DNA of 64,000 nt from Pseudomonas sp. HOU2 (GCF_040729435.1 NZ_CP160398.1:3782001-3846000), one strand, 5' to 3'; counted from the first letter of the stretch, positions 39,106 through 48,519 are shown. Program-made: numbers and translations. Notes: a model not told the origin generated them from the sequence alone.

Positions 39106-41444
39106 CACGCTGCCGGCTCCACGACGGCGGCGCGGTGGACGTGACGTCCGGCCCACGGCGCCAGAATGAAACTGAACGCCAGCCCCAGGCTTACCGCCAG
39201 GCCGAAGTTGCTCACCGCCGGCGTGCTCGACACCGCCAGCAGACCGAACGACAACCAGGTCGTCAGCGCCGCCAGCAAGGTGCCCAGCAGGCTGACCGCC
39301 GCACCGCCAACCTGCTCACGCATGAGGATCGCGTAATCGACGCTGATCGCCGTCACCAGCAGCAGGCCGAACAGACTGAACAGGGTCAGCGGCTGACCGA
39401 GCCAACCGAGACTGGCCAGGCTGCACAGCGCCGCCAGCAACGGCAGGGCGACGATGCGCAAGGCGCCGCCGAAGCCGAACGGCACGGTCAGCACCAGCAC
39501 GATCAACACGCAGGAGGCGAGTTTCAGTTCGGCGGCGCTGATCTGGGTTGCGGCGAACACGTTGTTCAATTCGCCGAGACGATCCACCAGCATCACCCCC
39601 GGCAAGTCCAGGGCCTGGACCCGCAGCAGTGACGGATTGTTCAGCCCTTGCAGGCTGGTCATTGCCGCCACGCCGTCAGCGGTCGGGCCAAGCCACAGTG
39701 TGCGGTAAGGCTCGCCCAAAGGCCCGGCCAGCGCCGCGTCGATGTCTTCGGCAGGCAGGCTCTGCAATTGCTGCAACTCGGTTTGCAGCGCCGCGAGCGG
39801 TACGCCGAGGTCGAGCAATGGCTGCCAGTATTGCGGCAGTTTGCTCAGCGCTTCGCGAACCTGCTGTTGCTGGCTCGGCGGGCTGAGCAGTTGATCGAGG
39901 GCCAGATAGCCTTGCAGTTTGTCGAGGTTGACCAGTTGCTGCAGGCGTTCGCTCAGTGCGGCCTGACGCTCCAGCAGTTGCTGCTGATTGGCGCCGCGCA
40001 CGAGGAAGAACTGGCTGGTCGGCTGATAGCCGGTGATGCGTGCGATGGTCTGCGCCTCATCGGTCAGGCGTTGTGGCGCACCGACCCACTGGCGAATGTC
40101 GTTCCTGCTTTGCAGCTGCACCAGACCGCCGGCGCAGAAGGCGATCACCAGCGCCAGTAGCACCGGCGTACGCACATGTTCGAGCAGGTTTTCGCGCAGC
40201 TTTACCAGACGCTCGGCCAGGCGCAGCGGCCATTGCGCCGGCTGCAGTTCCACGTTTTTCAGCAGGGCCGGCAACAAGCACACCGCCGACAGATACGCAC
40301 CGAGCAAGCCGGCGGCAGAGAACACCGCGATTTGCGTCAGCGCCGGGAAGGGCGTCCAGGCCAGCGCCAGGTAACCGATGGCGCTGGTAATCAGGCTCAG
40401 CGTCAGCCCGGAGAGGGTCAGGCGCAGCGCCGGCCAACTGCGCCACGGCTTGAGGCTCCAGCTTTTCGACAGATAGTGCAGCGGGTAATCCACCGCCACG
40501 CCGATCAGGCTGGAGCCGAGTACCAGGGTCATCACGTGCATGTGGCCGAACAGCGCCACGCAGGCCACCGCGCCGAACAGCATGCCCACCAGCACCGGCA
40601 CGAACGCCAGCAGCACCCGCCAGCGGCGAAACGCCAACAGCAGCAACAACAGAATCCCGAGCGTGGCGCCGCCGCCAACCCAGGTCATTTCGCGGGTAGC
40701 TTGTTGTTGACCGTTGGCGGCGTACAGCAGGCCGCTGGCAGCCAGCAGTTGCACGTCAGATTTCGCCGCTTGCTCGCGACTGTGCTGCAGCAGATCGGCG
40801 ACTTTCAGCGGCAGGTTCATGTCGAAGGCATTGCCGGTGGTGCGTGCGCGCAGCAGCACCCAGCGCTTGCCGTCGGCATCGGCGACCAGTGCGCCGCTGC
40901 CGATGTCCAGTTGCACCGCGCCGTGTTTCGGCTGGCTGTTCTGGATGCGTCCGGTCAGGCCCAGCCAGTCGTCCTGGCTCGGCACCAGGGTGAAACCGTT
41001 GAACGGGTCGAACAGTGCCTGCACCCGTTGCTGAATGAACGCGTCTGGGTGTTCGATCAACAGCTGCCGATCGTCCTCCGAGAGCATCGCCAGCCGCCCT
41101 TGCAGCAATTGCGAGCGCAGCGCTGGCAGATCCGCCTGCAGGTTCCACTGGACCTTTTCGAACAGACCGCTGGCCTGCCATTGCTCGCCGAGGGTCTGCG
41201 CCATGGCCACCGCCTGCTGGCGATCGGCGTGGCCGACCAGCACCAGCATTTCCCGATTGAGCGGCTCCTGCATGCGCTGTTCGGCGCGCAGTTCGAGGGC
41301 GTCAGGGTTGGTTCCGGGCACCAGTTCCATGAGGTTGGCCGACAGCGGCGCACCGTCGCGCCACTGCCACCCGGCCAGCGCGATGACCGCCAGCAGCAGG
41401 ATCAGGAACAGCCACGGCAGCCTGCGTTCACTCGGCAAAGTCAT
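39105..41444 (-). CDS. MMPL/RND-type exporter of the APE cluster (ApeM-like)
   Basis: 779 aa with the two-fold MMPL pattern: helix near the N-terminus, large periplasmic loop (about 35-240), helices 2-6 with GSSLIGVAVDYPLHYL (the charged GXXXDY motif). A second periplasmic loop and helices 8-12 follow, with LLLVTAISVDYAILMRE. Similar to the predicted lipid exporters of APE and hopanoid systems; probably moves the finished aryl polyene lipid across or out of the inner membrane. Overlaps the LolA-like gene by 17 nt. Confidence 0.88.
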   Translation of the reverse strand: MTLPSERRLPWLFLILLLAVIALAGWQWRDGAPLSANLMELVPGTNPDALELRAEQRMQEPLNREMLVLVGHADRQQAVAMAQTLGEQWQASGLFEKVQWNLQADLPALRSQLLQGRLAMLSEDDRQLLIEHPDAFIQQRVQALFDPFNGFTLVPSQDDWLGLTGRIQNSQPKHGAVQLDIGSGALVADADGKRWVLLRARTTGNAFDMNLPLKVADLLQHSREQAAKSDVQLLAASGLLYAANGQQQATREMTWVGGGATLGILLLLLLAFRRWRVLLAFVPVLVGMLFGAVACVALFGHMHVMTLVLGSSLIGVAVDYPLHYLSKSWSLKPWRSWPALRLTLSGLTLSLITSAIGYLALAWTPFPALTQIAVFSAAGLLGAYLSAVCLLPALLKNVELQPAQWPLRLAERLVKLRENLLEHVRTPVLLALVIAFCAGGLVQLQSRNDIRQWVGAPQRLTDEAQTIARITGYQPTSQFFLVRGANQQQLLERQAALSERLQQLVNLDKLQGYLALDQLLSPPSQQQQVREALSKLPQYWQPLLDLGVPLAALQTELQQLQSLPAEDIDAALAGPLGEPYRTLWLGPTADGVAAMTSLQGLNNPSLLRVQALDLPGVMLVDRLGELNNVFAATQISAAELKLASCVLIVLVLTVPFGFGGALRIVALPLLAALCSLASLGWLGQPLTLFSLFGLLLVTAISVDYAILMREQVGGAAVSLLGTLLAALTTWLSFGLLAVSSTPAVSNFGLAVSLGLAFSFILAPWAGRHVHRAAVVEPAA

Positions 41445-42030
41445 GTTGCTCCGCTTCGCTCAACGGCTGGCTTGCAGTGCTGTCCTGCATGCGCAGCACA
41501 GTGCTGTCGCCCTGGGTTTCCAGCAGTTCGATGGTCTGCACCAGTTCACCGCCGTCGATTTTGATCTGATTGAACACTTGCTTGAGCAGTACCGAGCGCG
41601 GGGTCAGGGTGAGCTTCCACTTCTGTGCATCGCCGCTCAGGGCCAGCTCGAAATCCCGTTGCAAGCCGCTGCTGTCGCCTTGCAGCACAGCGAGGAACAA
41701 ACGGTTCTGTTCGGCCCCGGCGCTCTTGTTCGGCAGCAGTTGCCAAGCGTTGCCATCGCGTCGCGCGATGCCGTTGGCGGTGATGCGGTAGTCCTGTTGC
41801 AGCGGGGTCTTGAGCAACCAGAGCAGGCCGTGGTTTTTCGCCAGGACGAAGCTGCCCTTGCTGATCAACGGCTGGGGCAGAGCGCGCAGGTGTTTTTCCT
41901 GGATGAACTGGCCGTGGATAACGTCCGGTTTCGCCAGTTGTTCGCTCAATTGCTGCAGGTCGAAGGCGTTGGCCAGGCCTGATACAGCGAGCAGCGCCAA
42001 GGCGCCAAGGCATTTGCGCAACAGGTTCAT
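41428..42030 (-). CDS. LolA-like outer-membrane lipid carrier (ApeL-like)
   Basis: 200-aa periplasmic protein with signal peptide (MNLLRKCLGALALLAVSGLANA). The mature sequence has the LolA-like start DLQQLSEQLAKPDVIHGQFIQEKHLRAL and alternating beta strands. Likely shuttles the APE lipid between inner and outer membrane. True start is the ATG in an ATGA overlap with the thioesterase gene; the frame is open 82 codons further into that gene, which is a shadow. Confidence 0.88.
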   Translation of the reverse strand: MNLLRKCLGALALLAVSGLANAFDLQQLSEQLAKPDVIHGQFIQEKHLRALPQPLISKGSFVLAKNHGLLWLLKTPLQQDYRITANGIARRDGNAWQLLPNKSAGAEQNRLFLAVLQGDSSGLQRDFELALSGDAQKWKLTLTPRSVLLKQVFNQIKIDGGELVQTIELLETQGDSTVLRMQDSTASQPLSEAEQHDFAE

Positions 42031-42452
42031 CGCAGCATCCTTTCCACCGCATCGGTGAACACTTTGGGTGAGGCCAGTTGCATCTCGCGGCTGCTGATCT
42101 CGACCGCTACCTGCACCGAGCTGGCACGGGTCAGGCGTTCGCCGGTCTGCAGGTCGGTGATCAGATAATTGATCTTCAAGCGGTTCTCCCACTCCACCAG
42201 ACTGGCGCGCACGTTCAAGCGCTGGCCGAACACCGCGCCACGCACATAACGCAGTTGCAGGTCGATGATCGGCCACGCGTAACCCGACTCGGACATCTGC
42301 GTGTAGTTGTGGCCGATCTGGTCGAGCAGCGCGCAGCGCGCGACTTCCAGGTATTTGACGTAATGCCCGTGCCAGACCACGTGCATAGTGTCGATGTCAA
42401 AAAACGGCACGAGGATTTCCGTGTCGGCGTGCAGCACTCCGGCGCTACGCAT
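42027..42452 (-). CDS. 4-hydroxybenzoyl-CoA thioesterase-family protein (ApeK-like)
   Basis: 141-aa single hotdog domain with the active-site motif FFDIDTMHVVWHGHYVKYLE, where the Asp is the catalytic residue of the 4HBT family. May release the finished polyene or edit misprimed ACP. Overlaps the ammonia lyase stop by 8 nt. Confidence 0.88.
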   Translation of the reverse strand: MRSAGVLHADTEILVPFFDIDTMHVVWHGHYVKYLEVARCALLDQIGHNYTQMSESGYAWPIIDLQLRYVRGAVFGQRLNVRASLVEWENRLKINYLITDLQTGERLTRASSVQVAVEISSREMQLASPKVFTDAVERMLR

Positions 42453-43989
42453 GCAGCCTCCAGTGTTGCTCGGCGATGCGTTGCAGGCACAGGCGCAGTT
42501 CGCCTTCCAGCGCGCGGTCTTCGATGACCGGCGGGAAGTCCTTGCCTAGCTCTTCGTGCATGGCGGCCAGCGAAGGTGGCAGCGCACGCGCGTCTTCATC
42601 GCGACCGCGCAACCAGACGCCCTGATTGGCCGCGAGCAACGTGGCGGCGGCGACTTGCTCGGTCAGTTCCAGCACGCGGATCGCGTCACGGGCGGCGATG
42701 GTGCCCATGCTCACCTTGTCCTGGTTGTGGCACTCGGTGGAGCGCGAGAACACGCTGGCCGGCATAGTATTTTTCAGCGCTTCGGCGGTCCAGGCACTGG
42801 TGCCGATCTGCACGGCCTTGAAGCCGTGATTGATCATTGCGCGATCCGCCGGGGCGCCGGAAAGATTGCTCGGCAAACCATGGTTGTAGCGCTCGTCCAC
42901 CAGCAGCGCGAGTTGCCGGTCGAGCAGGTCGGCGACGTTGGCCACCAGATTTTTCAGGCTGTCCATGGCGAACGCGATGTGCCCGCCGTAGAAGTGCCCG
43001 CCGTGCAACACGCGCTCGGCTTCGGCGTCGATGATCGGGTTGTCGTTGGCGCTGTTGAGTTCGGTCTCGATAAACGAGCGTAGCCAGTTCAGGCTGTCGG
43101 CCAGCACCCCGAGCACGTGCGGGGCGCAGCGCAGCGAGTAGCGATCCTGCAGACGATGCAGCGGCGCGGTCGGCGCGTCAATCGCTAGATCCTTGCGCAA
43201 CCACGCGGCAACCTGCATCTGCCCCGGATGCGGCTTGGCAGCGAAAAGACGCTCGTCGAAGTGTTCCGGATTGCCTTGCAGCGCGACCACGTTGAGCGCG
43301 GTGATGCGCGTGGCCAGTTGCAGCAGATAGTCGGCGCGGGCGAAGGCCAGGCAGGCGAGGCCGGTCATCACTGCGGTGCCGTTCATCAGGGCCAGCGCTT
43401 CTTTCGGGCGCAGCACCAGCGGCGTCCAGCCGAGTTCGCGATGCACGTCGGCAGCCTGGCGACGCTCGCCACGGAACAGCACTTCGCGCTCGCCGGACAG
43501 GGTCGCGGCGACGTAGGACAGCGGCGTCAGATCACCGCTGGCGCCGACCGAACCCTCTTCGGGGATCAGCGGCAGGATGTCGTGTTCGAGGAAGGCGTGC
43601 AGGCGCTCCAGCAGTTCGATGCGCACCCCGGACACGCCGTGACACAGCGACTGCAAACGCGCCGCCAGCACGGCGCGGGTGGCTTGCGGGTCGAGCAGTT
43701 TGCCGAGTCCGCAACCGTGGAAGGTGTAGAGATGACGCGGCAGTGCCTCGACGTGATGCAGCGGCACCGCGACCACGCAGGAGTCGCCGTAACCGGTGGT
43801 CACGCCATAGATCACGCCTTCCTTGTCGAGCAACGAATCGAGAAACCGTGCGCCTTTGGCGATGCGTTCGCGGTAAGCGGCGTCGCTCTGCAACTGCACG
43901 GGCGCCTGACGGTTGGCCAGGGTCAGCACGTCTTCGATGCGCAAAGGGCGTTCGCCGAAGGTTACCGGCTCATGGGTTGGCGTCGTCAT
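42445..43989 (-). CDS. MIO-type aromatic amino acid ammonia lyase
   Basis: 514 aa of the HAL/PAL/TAL family. The Ala150-Ser151-Gly152 triad in GSVGASGDLTPLSYV forms the MIO electrophile. The catalytic Tyr is Tyr61 (YGVTTGYGDS). The two residues that discriminate substrate (SH in HAL, HL in TAL, FL in PAL) appear to be Phe90-His91 here. In this cluster it likely supplies a cinnamate- or coumarate-type aryl starter. Many APE clusters start from hydroxybenzoate-derived units instead, so this is a variation. It overlaps the acyltransferase gene by 20 nt, so it is an integral operon member. Confidence 0.9.
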   Translation of the reverse strand: MTTPTHEPVTFGERPLRIEDVLTLANRQAPVQLQSDAAYRERIAKGARFLDSLLDKEGVIYGVTTGYGDSCVVAVPLHHVEALPRHLYTFHGCGLGKLLDPQATRAVLAARLQSLCHGVSGVRIELLERLHAFLEHDILPLIPEEGSVGASGDLTPLSYVAATLSGEREVLFRGERRQAADVHRELGWTPLVLRPKEALALMNGTAVMTGLACLAFARADYLLQLATRITALNVVALQGNPEHFDERLFAAKPHPGQMQVAAWLRKDLAIDAPTAPLHRLQDRYSLRCAPHVLGVLADSLNWLRSFIETELNSANDNPIIDAEAERVLHGGHFYGGHIAFAMDSLKNLVANVADLLDRQLALLVDERYNHGLPSNLSGAPADRAMINHGFKAVQIGTSAWTAEALKNTMPASVFSRSTECHNQDKVSMGTIAARDAIRVLELTEQVAAATLLAANQGVWLRGRDEDARALPPSLAAMHEELGKDFPPVIEDRALEGELRLCLQRIAEQHWRLHA

Positions 43990-44917
43990 CGGTCTTCCAG
44001 AAAGGGTAAAAGTTGAACCATTGGTGCGGGGCTTCGAGGCAATAGTGACTCAGGCGCTGCGCATAGCGGGTGGCCCACTGATGAATGACCTGCTCGCGCT
44101 CGCGGCGCGTCCACGTCACGCTGTCGGCGAACGGCTCGAGGGTCAGGCGATAGTGGCCGTCCGGTTGTTTCAGGCACATCAGCAGATTGACCGGGCATTT
44201 GAGCAAACCGGCCAGCAACCACGGCCCCTGCGGGAACGCTGCCGGGTGGCCGAGAAAGTCCACGCTGACGCTGCGCCCGCCATGTAACGGCACGCGGTCG
44301 CCGGCAATCGCCAGCCATTCACCGCGCTCCAGGCGTTCGTGCAGTTGCAGCATGATCACCGGGTCCAGCTCGCTGACCTGGATCAGGCGCAGATTGGTCG
44401 CCCCGGCCTCGCCCAGCAAGCGGTTGAACTGCTCGGCGTGCTTGGTGTGCACCAACACGTTCATGGTGACCTTTTCGCCGATCTCCGCCAGCGCCCGGCA
44501 CACTTCCAGGTTGCCCAGGTGCGCGCCGACCAACAGTTGCCCGCGACTGCCGCGCAACTGATTGCGCAGCAATGCCGGGTCGATGATTTCGATCTGCTCG
44601 ATGCGCAGCTTGCCGTTCCACACGTCGAGCTTGTCGAGCAGCGAATCGGCGAACGCCATGAACTGGCGGAACACGCGCCAGTAACTCGGGCGCAATTCGG
44701 TGCGGTTGCTCCAGTCGGCCAGCCGTTGCTGGTATTGCCAGGCACTGTTGCGCGCGGTGCGGCCGAACAGGAAAAAGTACAGGACGATGCCGTACAGCAA
44801 GGGACTGAGCAGACGCCGGCCAAGCACCTTGGCGGCGAACGCGGTGAACTTCATCAGCAGGAAGCTGCCGCGTTCTTCGCGGTCGGCCCAATGCTTCTTG
44901 TCGGTCTCGACGCTCAT
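43970..44917 (-). CDS. LpxL/HtrB-type acyltransferase
   Basis: 315 aa with one N-terminal hydrophobic anchor (LLSPLLYGIVLYFFLFG), the HxxxxD/E acyltransferase motif H-L-G-N-L-E in VGAHLGNLEVC, and GDRVPLHGG further on. Likely transfers an acyl chain, possibly the polyene, to a lipid or sugar. In enterobacterial clusters I recall this activity and the glycosyltransferase being one fused protein (ApeJ); here they are two genes in ATGA overlap. Start set by that overlap (ATG 44915-44917). Confidence 0.86.
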   Translation of the reverse strand: MSVETDKKHWADREERGSFLLMKFTAFAAKVLGRRLLSPLLYGIVLYFFLFGRTARNSAWQYQQRLADWSNRTELRPSYWRVFRQFMAFADSLLDKLDVWNGKLRIEQIEIIDPALLRNQLRGSRGQLLVGAHLGNLEVCRALAEIGEKVTMNVLVHTKHAEQFNRLLGEAGATNLRLIQVSELDPVIMLQLHERLERGEWLAIAGDRVPLHGGRSVSVDFLGHPAAFPQGPWLLAGLLKCPVNLLMCLKQPDGHYRLTLEPFADSVTWTRREREQVIHQWATRYAQRLSHYCLEAPHQWFNFYPFWKTDDDANP

Positions 44918-45648
44918 GGGCGCCACCGGCGCCAGAGGATGACGGGCAGGCGCAGCAGCATGCCGAAGAACAACCGGGTATGCATGCTGGAAATCAGTGC
45001 GTTGTCATGCAACAGACGGAAGTGCGAGACGCCGTCCAGCGGGTAATGCACGCTGGTCTGCAGCCAGCGCATCGGCTGGTTGCGCCACGCCAGACGCACG
45101 AGGATGTCCGAGTCGAAATCCATGCGCTTGCCGACCCGCGCCGAGTCGATCACCGCCAGCGTCGGGGCCAGCGGATACACGCGAAAACCGCACATCGAAT
45201 CGCGGATCTGCAGCGACAGCGTATTTATCCAGACCATCACGTGGGTCAGATAACGTGCGTACAAGCGGCCCTTGGGCACGCTCTCGTCGAACAGCGGATA
45301 ACCGCAGATCATCGCGTCCGGGTGGGCGCGGGATTCCTCGACGAAACGGGCGACGTCGTGCAGGTCGTGCTGGCCGTCGGCGTCAACCTGCAGGGCATGG
45401 GTGAAACCCAGGCGCGCCGCTTCGCGCAGCCCGGTCATCACCGCGCCGCCCTTGCCCTGATTGAGGGTCAGACGCACCAGATGCACGTGGTCGCGTTCGG
45501 CCAGCGCATCCAGCACTCGCGCGCAGGACGGGGTGCTGGCGTCGTCCACCAGAATGCACGACAGTCCTTGGGCGAGCAGCGCGTCGACCACGCTGCCGAT
45601 CGCGGCTTCATGGTTGTAGACCGGAATTACCGCGCAAGGGTTATGCAT
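44914..45648 (-). CDS. Family 2 glycosyltransferase
   Basis: 244-aa GT-A fold: CAVIPVYNHEAAIG at the start, ILVDDAS, and the metal-binding DADGQHD. No membrane helices except a weak hydrophobic end (FFGMLLRLPVILW). Similar to dolichol-phosphate mannosyltransferase-like enzymes. Probably glycosylates the lipid part of the APE product. A REP doublet separates it from the ligase gene upstream, one of two non-overlapping joints in the operon. Confidence 0.88.
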   Translation of the reverse strand: MHNPCAVIPVYNHEAAIGSVVDALLAQGLSCILVDDASTPSCARVLDALAERDHVHLVRLTLNQGKGGAVMTGLREAARLGFTHALQVDADGQHDLHDVARFVEESRAHPDAMICGYPLFDESVPKGRLYARYLTHVMVWINTLSLQIRDSMCGFRVYPLAPTLAVIDSARVGKRMDFDSDILVRLAWRNQPMRWLQTSVHYPLDGVSHFRLLHDNALISSMHTRLFFGMLLRLPVILWRRWRP

Positions 45649-45663
45649 GATTCACGCACCCAT

Positions 45664-45775
45664 TGTGGCGAGGGAGCTTGCTCCCGCTGGGCTGCGAAGC
45701 GGCCCCAAATCCAGTCGACATAAAATTGCTGGCGAGCGCTTCGCACTCGAGCGGGAGCAAGCTCCCTCGCCACAG
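45664..45775. repeat. REP doublet (REPIN), GTGGCGAGGGAGCTTGCTCCCGCTGGG class
   Basis: Arms TGTGGCGAGGGAGCTTGCTC and inverted copy, with an inner GCGAAGCG/CGCTTCGC pair. It sits inside the APE operon between the glycosyltransferase start (45648) and the ligase stop (45777), so it can form a large hairpin in the polycistronic mRNA and may set a processing point. Confidence 0.85.
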
Positions 45776-45776
45776 G

Positions 45777-47456
45777 TTATGCATCGGCGGCTCCTAGCAG
45801 GATTCGCCCGCTGGAGCAGGTCGCGGTGTCGTTACGGTAGGCGAAATACAGTTTGCCGCGCTCGGGATCGAAACGCAGGTGCAGCTGGATTTCATCGCCG
45901 GGGCGCACCAGTTGCTGGAATTTCAGCACTTCCATGCCGGCAAATTTGCCGGGCAGGTTCAGCAGTTGTCGGCCGAGGTTCAGTGCCCATTCGACCTGCA
46001 CTACGCCGGGCAGCACCGGGGCCTTGGGGAAGTGACCGCTGAAATAGGCAAGGTCCGGTGGAACACTCAATTGCAGGCTCCACTCGCCGTCGGTTTCGAC
46101 TTGCTCCAGCACTTCCGGGGCTTTCGGCCGTGGCGCCAGCAGCAGCGCTTCGATGTCGGCCTGCGGCAGCTTGCCCTGGCTGTTCAGCGGCAGTTGCCGC
46201 ACCAGACGCCAGCGCCGGGGCAAGGCCAGGGCTTCGCAATGCTCGCTCAGATGTTTGCGCAGCGCTTCGGTCAGGCTGCGGCGGCCGTGTTCGCGCAAGG
46301 CGAACAGACCTTGCTCACTGAGCACCAGCAGCGCCCCGAGCATTGCGCGGTTTTCCTGGACCACGCCCAACCGTGCCTCGGCGACCCAGGCGTGGGCGAC
46401 CAGCGCCTGCTCCAGCATCGGCAGGGAAATGCGCTTCTCTTCGAGTTTGACGATGCGGTCCAGCCGCCCCAGCAATTCAAAGCGGCCGTCGGCGGCGATG
46501 CGTGCGGCGTCGGCGGTGTGTTCGACATGCCCGGCCGGCAGATAGGGGGATGCGATCAGCAGGGCGCCGTCGCGGTCCTGACTCAGTTCAACCCCAGCGA
46601 AGGGCTGCCACAGGCTGGCGCCCTGACGCCAAGCGATGCCGCCGGTTTCCGAGCTGCCAAGGATTTCCGTCGGCCACTGCTGCAGGCGTTGCTGCAGGCT
46701 CTGCGCCGCCTCTGTCGGCAATGCGCCGCCGGAAGAAAACACCCGACGCACGGCGCTCAGGGCCGGCCAGTCGAGGTTGTCGCCCATGCGTTTGAGCAGG
46801 GCGGGGCTGCCGACCCAGGCGAAGGCCGGATGTTCGCGGCTGGCGCGTTGCAGATCTTCCGGGAACGCCAGTTGCTTGCGCACGAACGGACGCCCGGCGC
46901 ACAGCGGCCACAGCACGCGGAACAGCAAACCGTAGATGTGCTGGGTGGCGACGCTGCCGATGATCCAGGCCTCACCAAGATCCGCACCCCACAGTTGCTC
47001 CAGGGCTTCGACCTCGTTGGCCAGTTGGCGCAGAGTCTTGTCGATACGCTTGGGCTCGCCGCTGGAGCCGGAGGTGCACAGACTCAGGCGGCACTGCTCG
47101 AGATCGAGCTCAGCACCGGACAGGGCCGGCTGCAGCAGATCGCTCAAGTGAGCATCATCGGGGTGATCGCTCAACCACAGATCGACTTCACTCGACCAGC
47201 GCTGGCGGGTCTGCGCTTGCAGGTCCGAGGGCAACAGCACACTGACACCGGCACGCCAGGCCCCGAGCAGGGCGATGGCGAGGTCGGCGGCATCTTCCAG
47301 ATGCACCGCCATGCGCCGCACGCCGCGAGCCTGCAGGCCGGCGGCAACACTCAGCGCCTGCTCACGCAATTGCGTGTGGTCGAGCGCCGGGGCGGCGCTG
47401 ATCGCGCGCTCCGGCAGGGCCTTGAGCAACAGTTGCTCAAGTTTTATCCAGTTCAT
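45777..47456 (-). CDS. AMP-dependent ligase fused to hotdog dehydratase (ApeH-ApeI fusion)
   Basis: 559 aa. Residues 1-440 are an ANL-type adenylating enzyme with P-loop [10 protein letters not shown] at about 127-136, [10 protein letters not shown] and a short C-terminal lid. Residues about 443-559 form a separate hotdog domain with the FabZ-type motif [11 protein letters not shown] (His475). The two activities, aryl acid loading and 3-hydroxyacyl dehydration, are usually separate APE proteins (ApeH and ApeI). Start overlaps the membrane protein stop by 4 nt. Suggests tethering of starter loading to the dehydratase complex. Confidence 0.88.
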   Translation of the reverse strand: MNWIKLEQLLLKALPERAISAAPALDHTQLREQALSVAAGLQARGVRRMAVHLEDAADLAIALLGAWRAGVSVLLPSDLQAQTRQRWSSEVDLWLSDHPDDAHLSDLLQPALSGAELDLEQCRLSLCTSGSSGEPKRIDKTLRQLANEVEALEQLWGADLGEAWIIGSVATQHIYGLLFRVLWPLCAGRPFVRKQLAFPEDLQRASREHPAFAWVGSPALLKRMGDNLDWPALSAVRRVFSSGGALPTEAAQSLQQRLQQWPTEILGSSETGGIAWRQGASLWQPFAGVELSQDRDGALLIASPYLPAGHVEHTADAARIAADGRFELLGRLDRIVKLEEKRISLPMLEQALVAHAWVAEARLGVVQENRAMLGALLVLSEQGLFALREHGRRSLTEALRKHLSEHCEALALPRRWRLVRQLPLNSQGKLPQADIEALLLAPRPKAPEVLEQVETDGEWSLQLSVPPDLAYFSGHFPKAPVLPGVVQVEWALNLGRQLLNLPGKFAGMEVLKFQQLVRPGDEIQLHLRFDPERGKLYFAYRNDTATCSSGRILLGAADA

Positions 47457-47998
47457 TTACGGCCTCTTACCCGTTGTCGTATCAGCCATTCAATGGCAAA
47501 CATCAGGCCGATCAATCCATAGGAAATCAGGCCGGTGTACAACATCCACCAATGCAGCGGCGCCCACAGGGTCAGGAGCGCGGCGCACAAACCGTTGCAG
47601 AAGAAAAACACGCTCCAAGCCACGGTTACCTGGCGGGTGTAGCGGATGGCTTCGGGCGGCAGTTGCGGCTCGCGCAGCCGCGCCAGGCGCTCGACCATCG
47701 GCGGTCCGTATTTCAGGCTCAGGCTGAACAGCACCAGCATGAAGCCGCTGATCAGCACCGGATACCAGCGCAGCAACAGCGGACTGTCGAACAGCGCCAG
47801 CAGCAGGCAGAACCCGATCGCCACGCAGGCCATCCACAGGCTGCCGGGCTTGCGCTCGCCGGTCAGCGCGCGCGCCAGCCATAACCCGCCCAGCAGCAGT
47901 CCGAACTGCCACGGGGCGAAGTGCTCCATGCCGAAATACACCGCAAAGGGGTACAGCAGGCCCGCCAGCAGCAGGCCGAGGCCGATCAATCGGCTCAT
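47453..47998 (-). CDS. COG4648-type membrane protein of the APE cluster (ApeG-like)
   Basis: 181 aa with about five membrane helices and a basic C-terminal tail (RQRVRGRK). Always-present but uncharacterised type of protein in aryl polyene clusters; conserved KYGPPMVERLARL loop. Overlaps the ACP gene upstream by 4 nt and the ligase gene by 4 nt. Function unknown. Confidence 0.82.
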   Translation of the reverse strand: MSRLIGLGLLLAGLLYPFAVYFGMEHFAPWQFGLLLGGLWLARALTGERKPGSLWMACVAIGFCLLLALFDSPLLLRWYPVLISGFMLVLFSLSLKYGPPMVERLARLREPQLPPEAIRYTRQVTVAWSVFFFCNGLCAALLTLWAPLHWWMLYTGLISYGLIGLMFAIEWLIRQRVRGRK

Positions 47999-48249
47999 GC
48001 GGCCGGTTGAACCAGGCGGTAGACCGCCTCGACCACGTCACCGACGGTGCGCACCGATTTGAATTCTTCGGCGGCGATTTTCTTGCCGGTCTGGCGTTTG
48101 ATGTGATCGATCAGGTCGACCGCGTCGATGCTGTCGATCTCCAGATCCTGATACAGGTTGGACTCCAGGCTGATCCGCGCCGGATCCAGTTCGAACAGCT
48201 CGACCAAGGCATCGCGCAGGGTGTTGAAAATGTCGTCACGAGTTTGCAT
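47995..48249 (-). CDS. Acyl carrier protein 2 of the APE cluster (ApeF-like)
   Basis: 84 aa, helix-bundle ACP with the phosphopantetheine site Ser40 in LEIDSIDAVDL. Carries intermediates for the type II PKS. Nine bases separate it from the other ACP gene. Confidence 0.92.
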   Translation of the reverse strand: MQTRDDIFNTLRDALVELFELDPARISLESNLYQDLEIDSIDAVDLIDHIKRQTGKKIAAEEFKSVRTVGDVVEAVYRLVQPAA

Positions 48250-48258
48250 GGTCCGGTC

Positions 48259-48519
48259 TCAAGCTGCCTGTTTTGCCGTGACGAACGCCGCAAGGCTCGC
48301 CACATTGGTGAAGTGGTTACGGGTGTCTTTGGCGTCGGCGTCGATCTTGATGCCGTACTTTTTCTGGATCGCCAGACCCAGCTCCAATGCGTCGACGGAG
48401 TCCAGGCCCAGGCCTTCGCCAAACAGCGTCTGCTCGTCGCCGATGTCGTCGACGCTGATGTCTTCGAGGCCCAGGGCGTCGATGATCAGCAGTTTTATTT
48501 CACGGTGCAGATCGCTCAT
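48259..48519 (-). CDS. Acyl carrier protein 1 of the APE cluster (ApeE-like)
   Basis: 86 aa with the phosphopantetheine site Ser41 in LGLDSVDALEL. Two distinct ACPs are the rule in APE clusters, probably one for starter loading and one for extension. Overlaps the acyltransferase gene by 20 nt. Confidence 0.92.
   Translation of the reverse strand: MSDLHREIKLLIIDALGLEDISVDDIGDEQTLFGEGLGLDSVDALELGLAIQKKYGIKIDADAKDTRNHFTNVASLAAFVTAKQAA

Noticed and set aside
41428..42276. 282-aa version of the LolA-like protein
   Set aside because: The first 82 residues are frame-shifted thioesterase sequence; a clear signal peptide begins at 42030 in an ATGA overlap.
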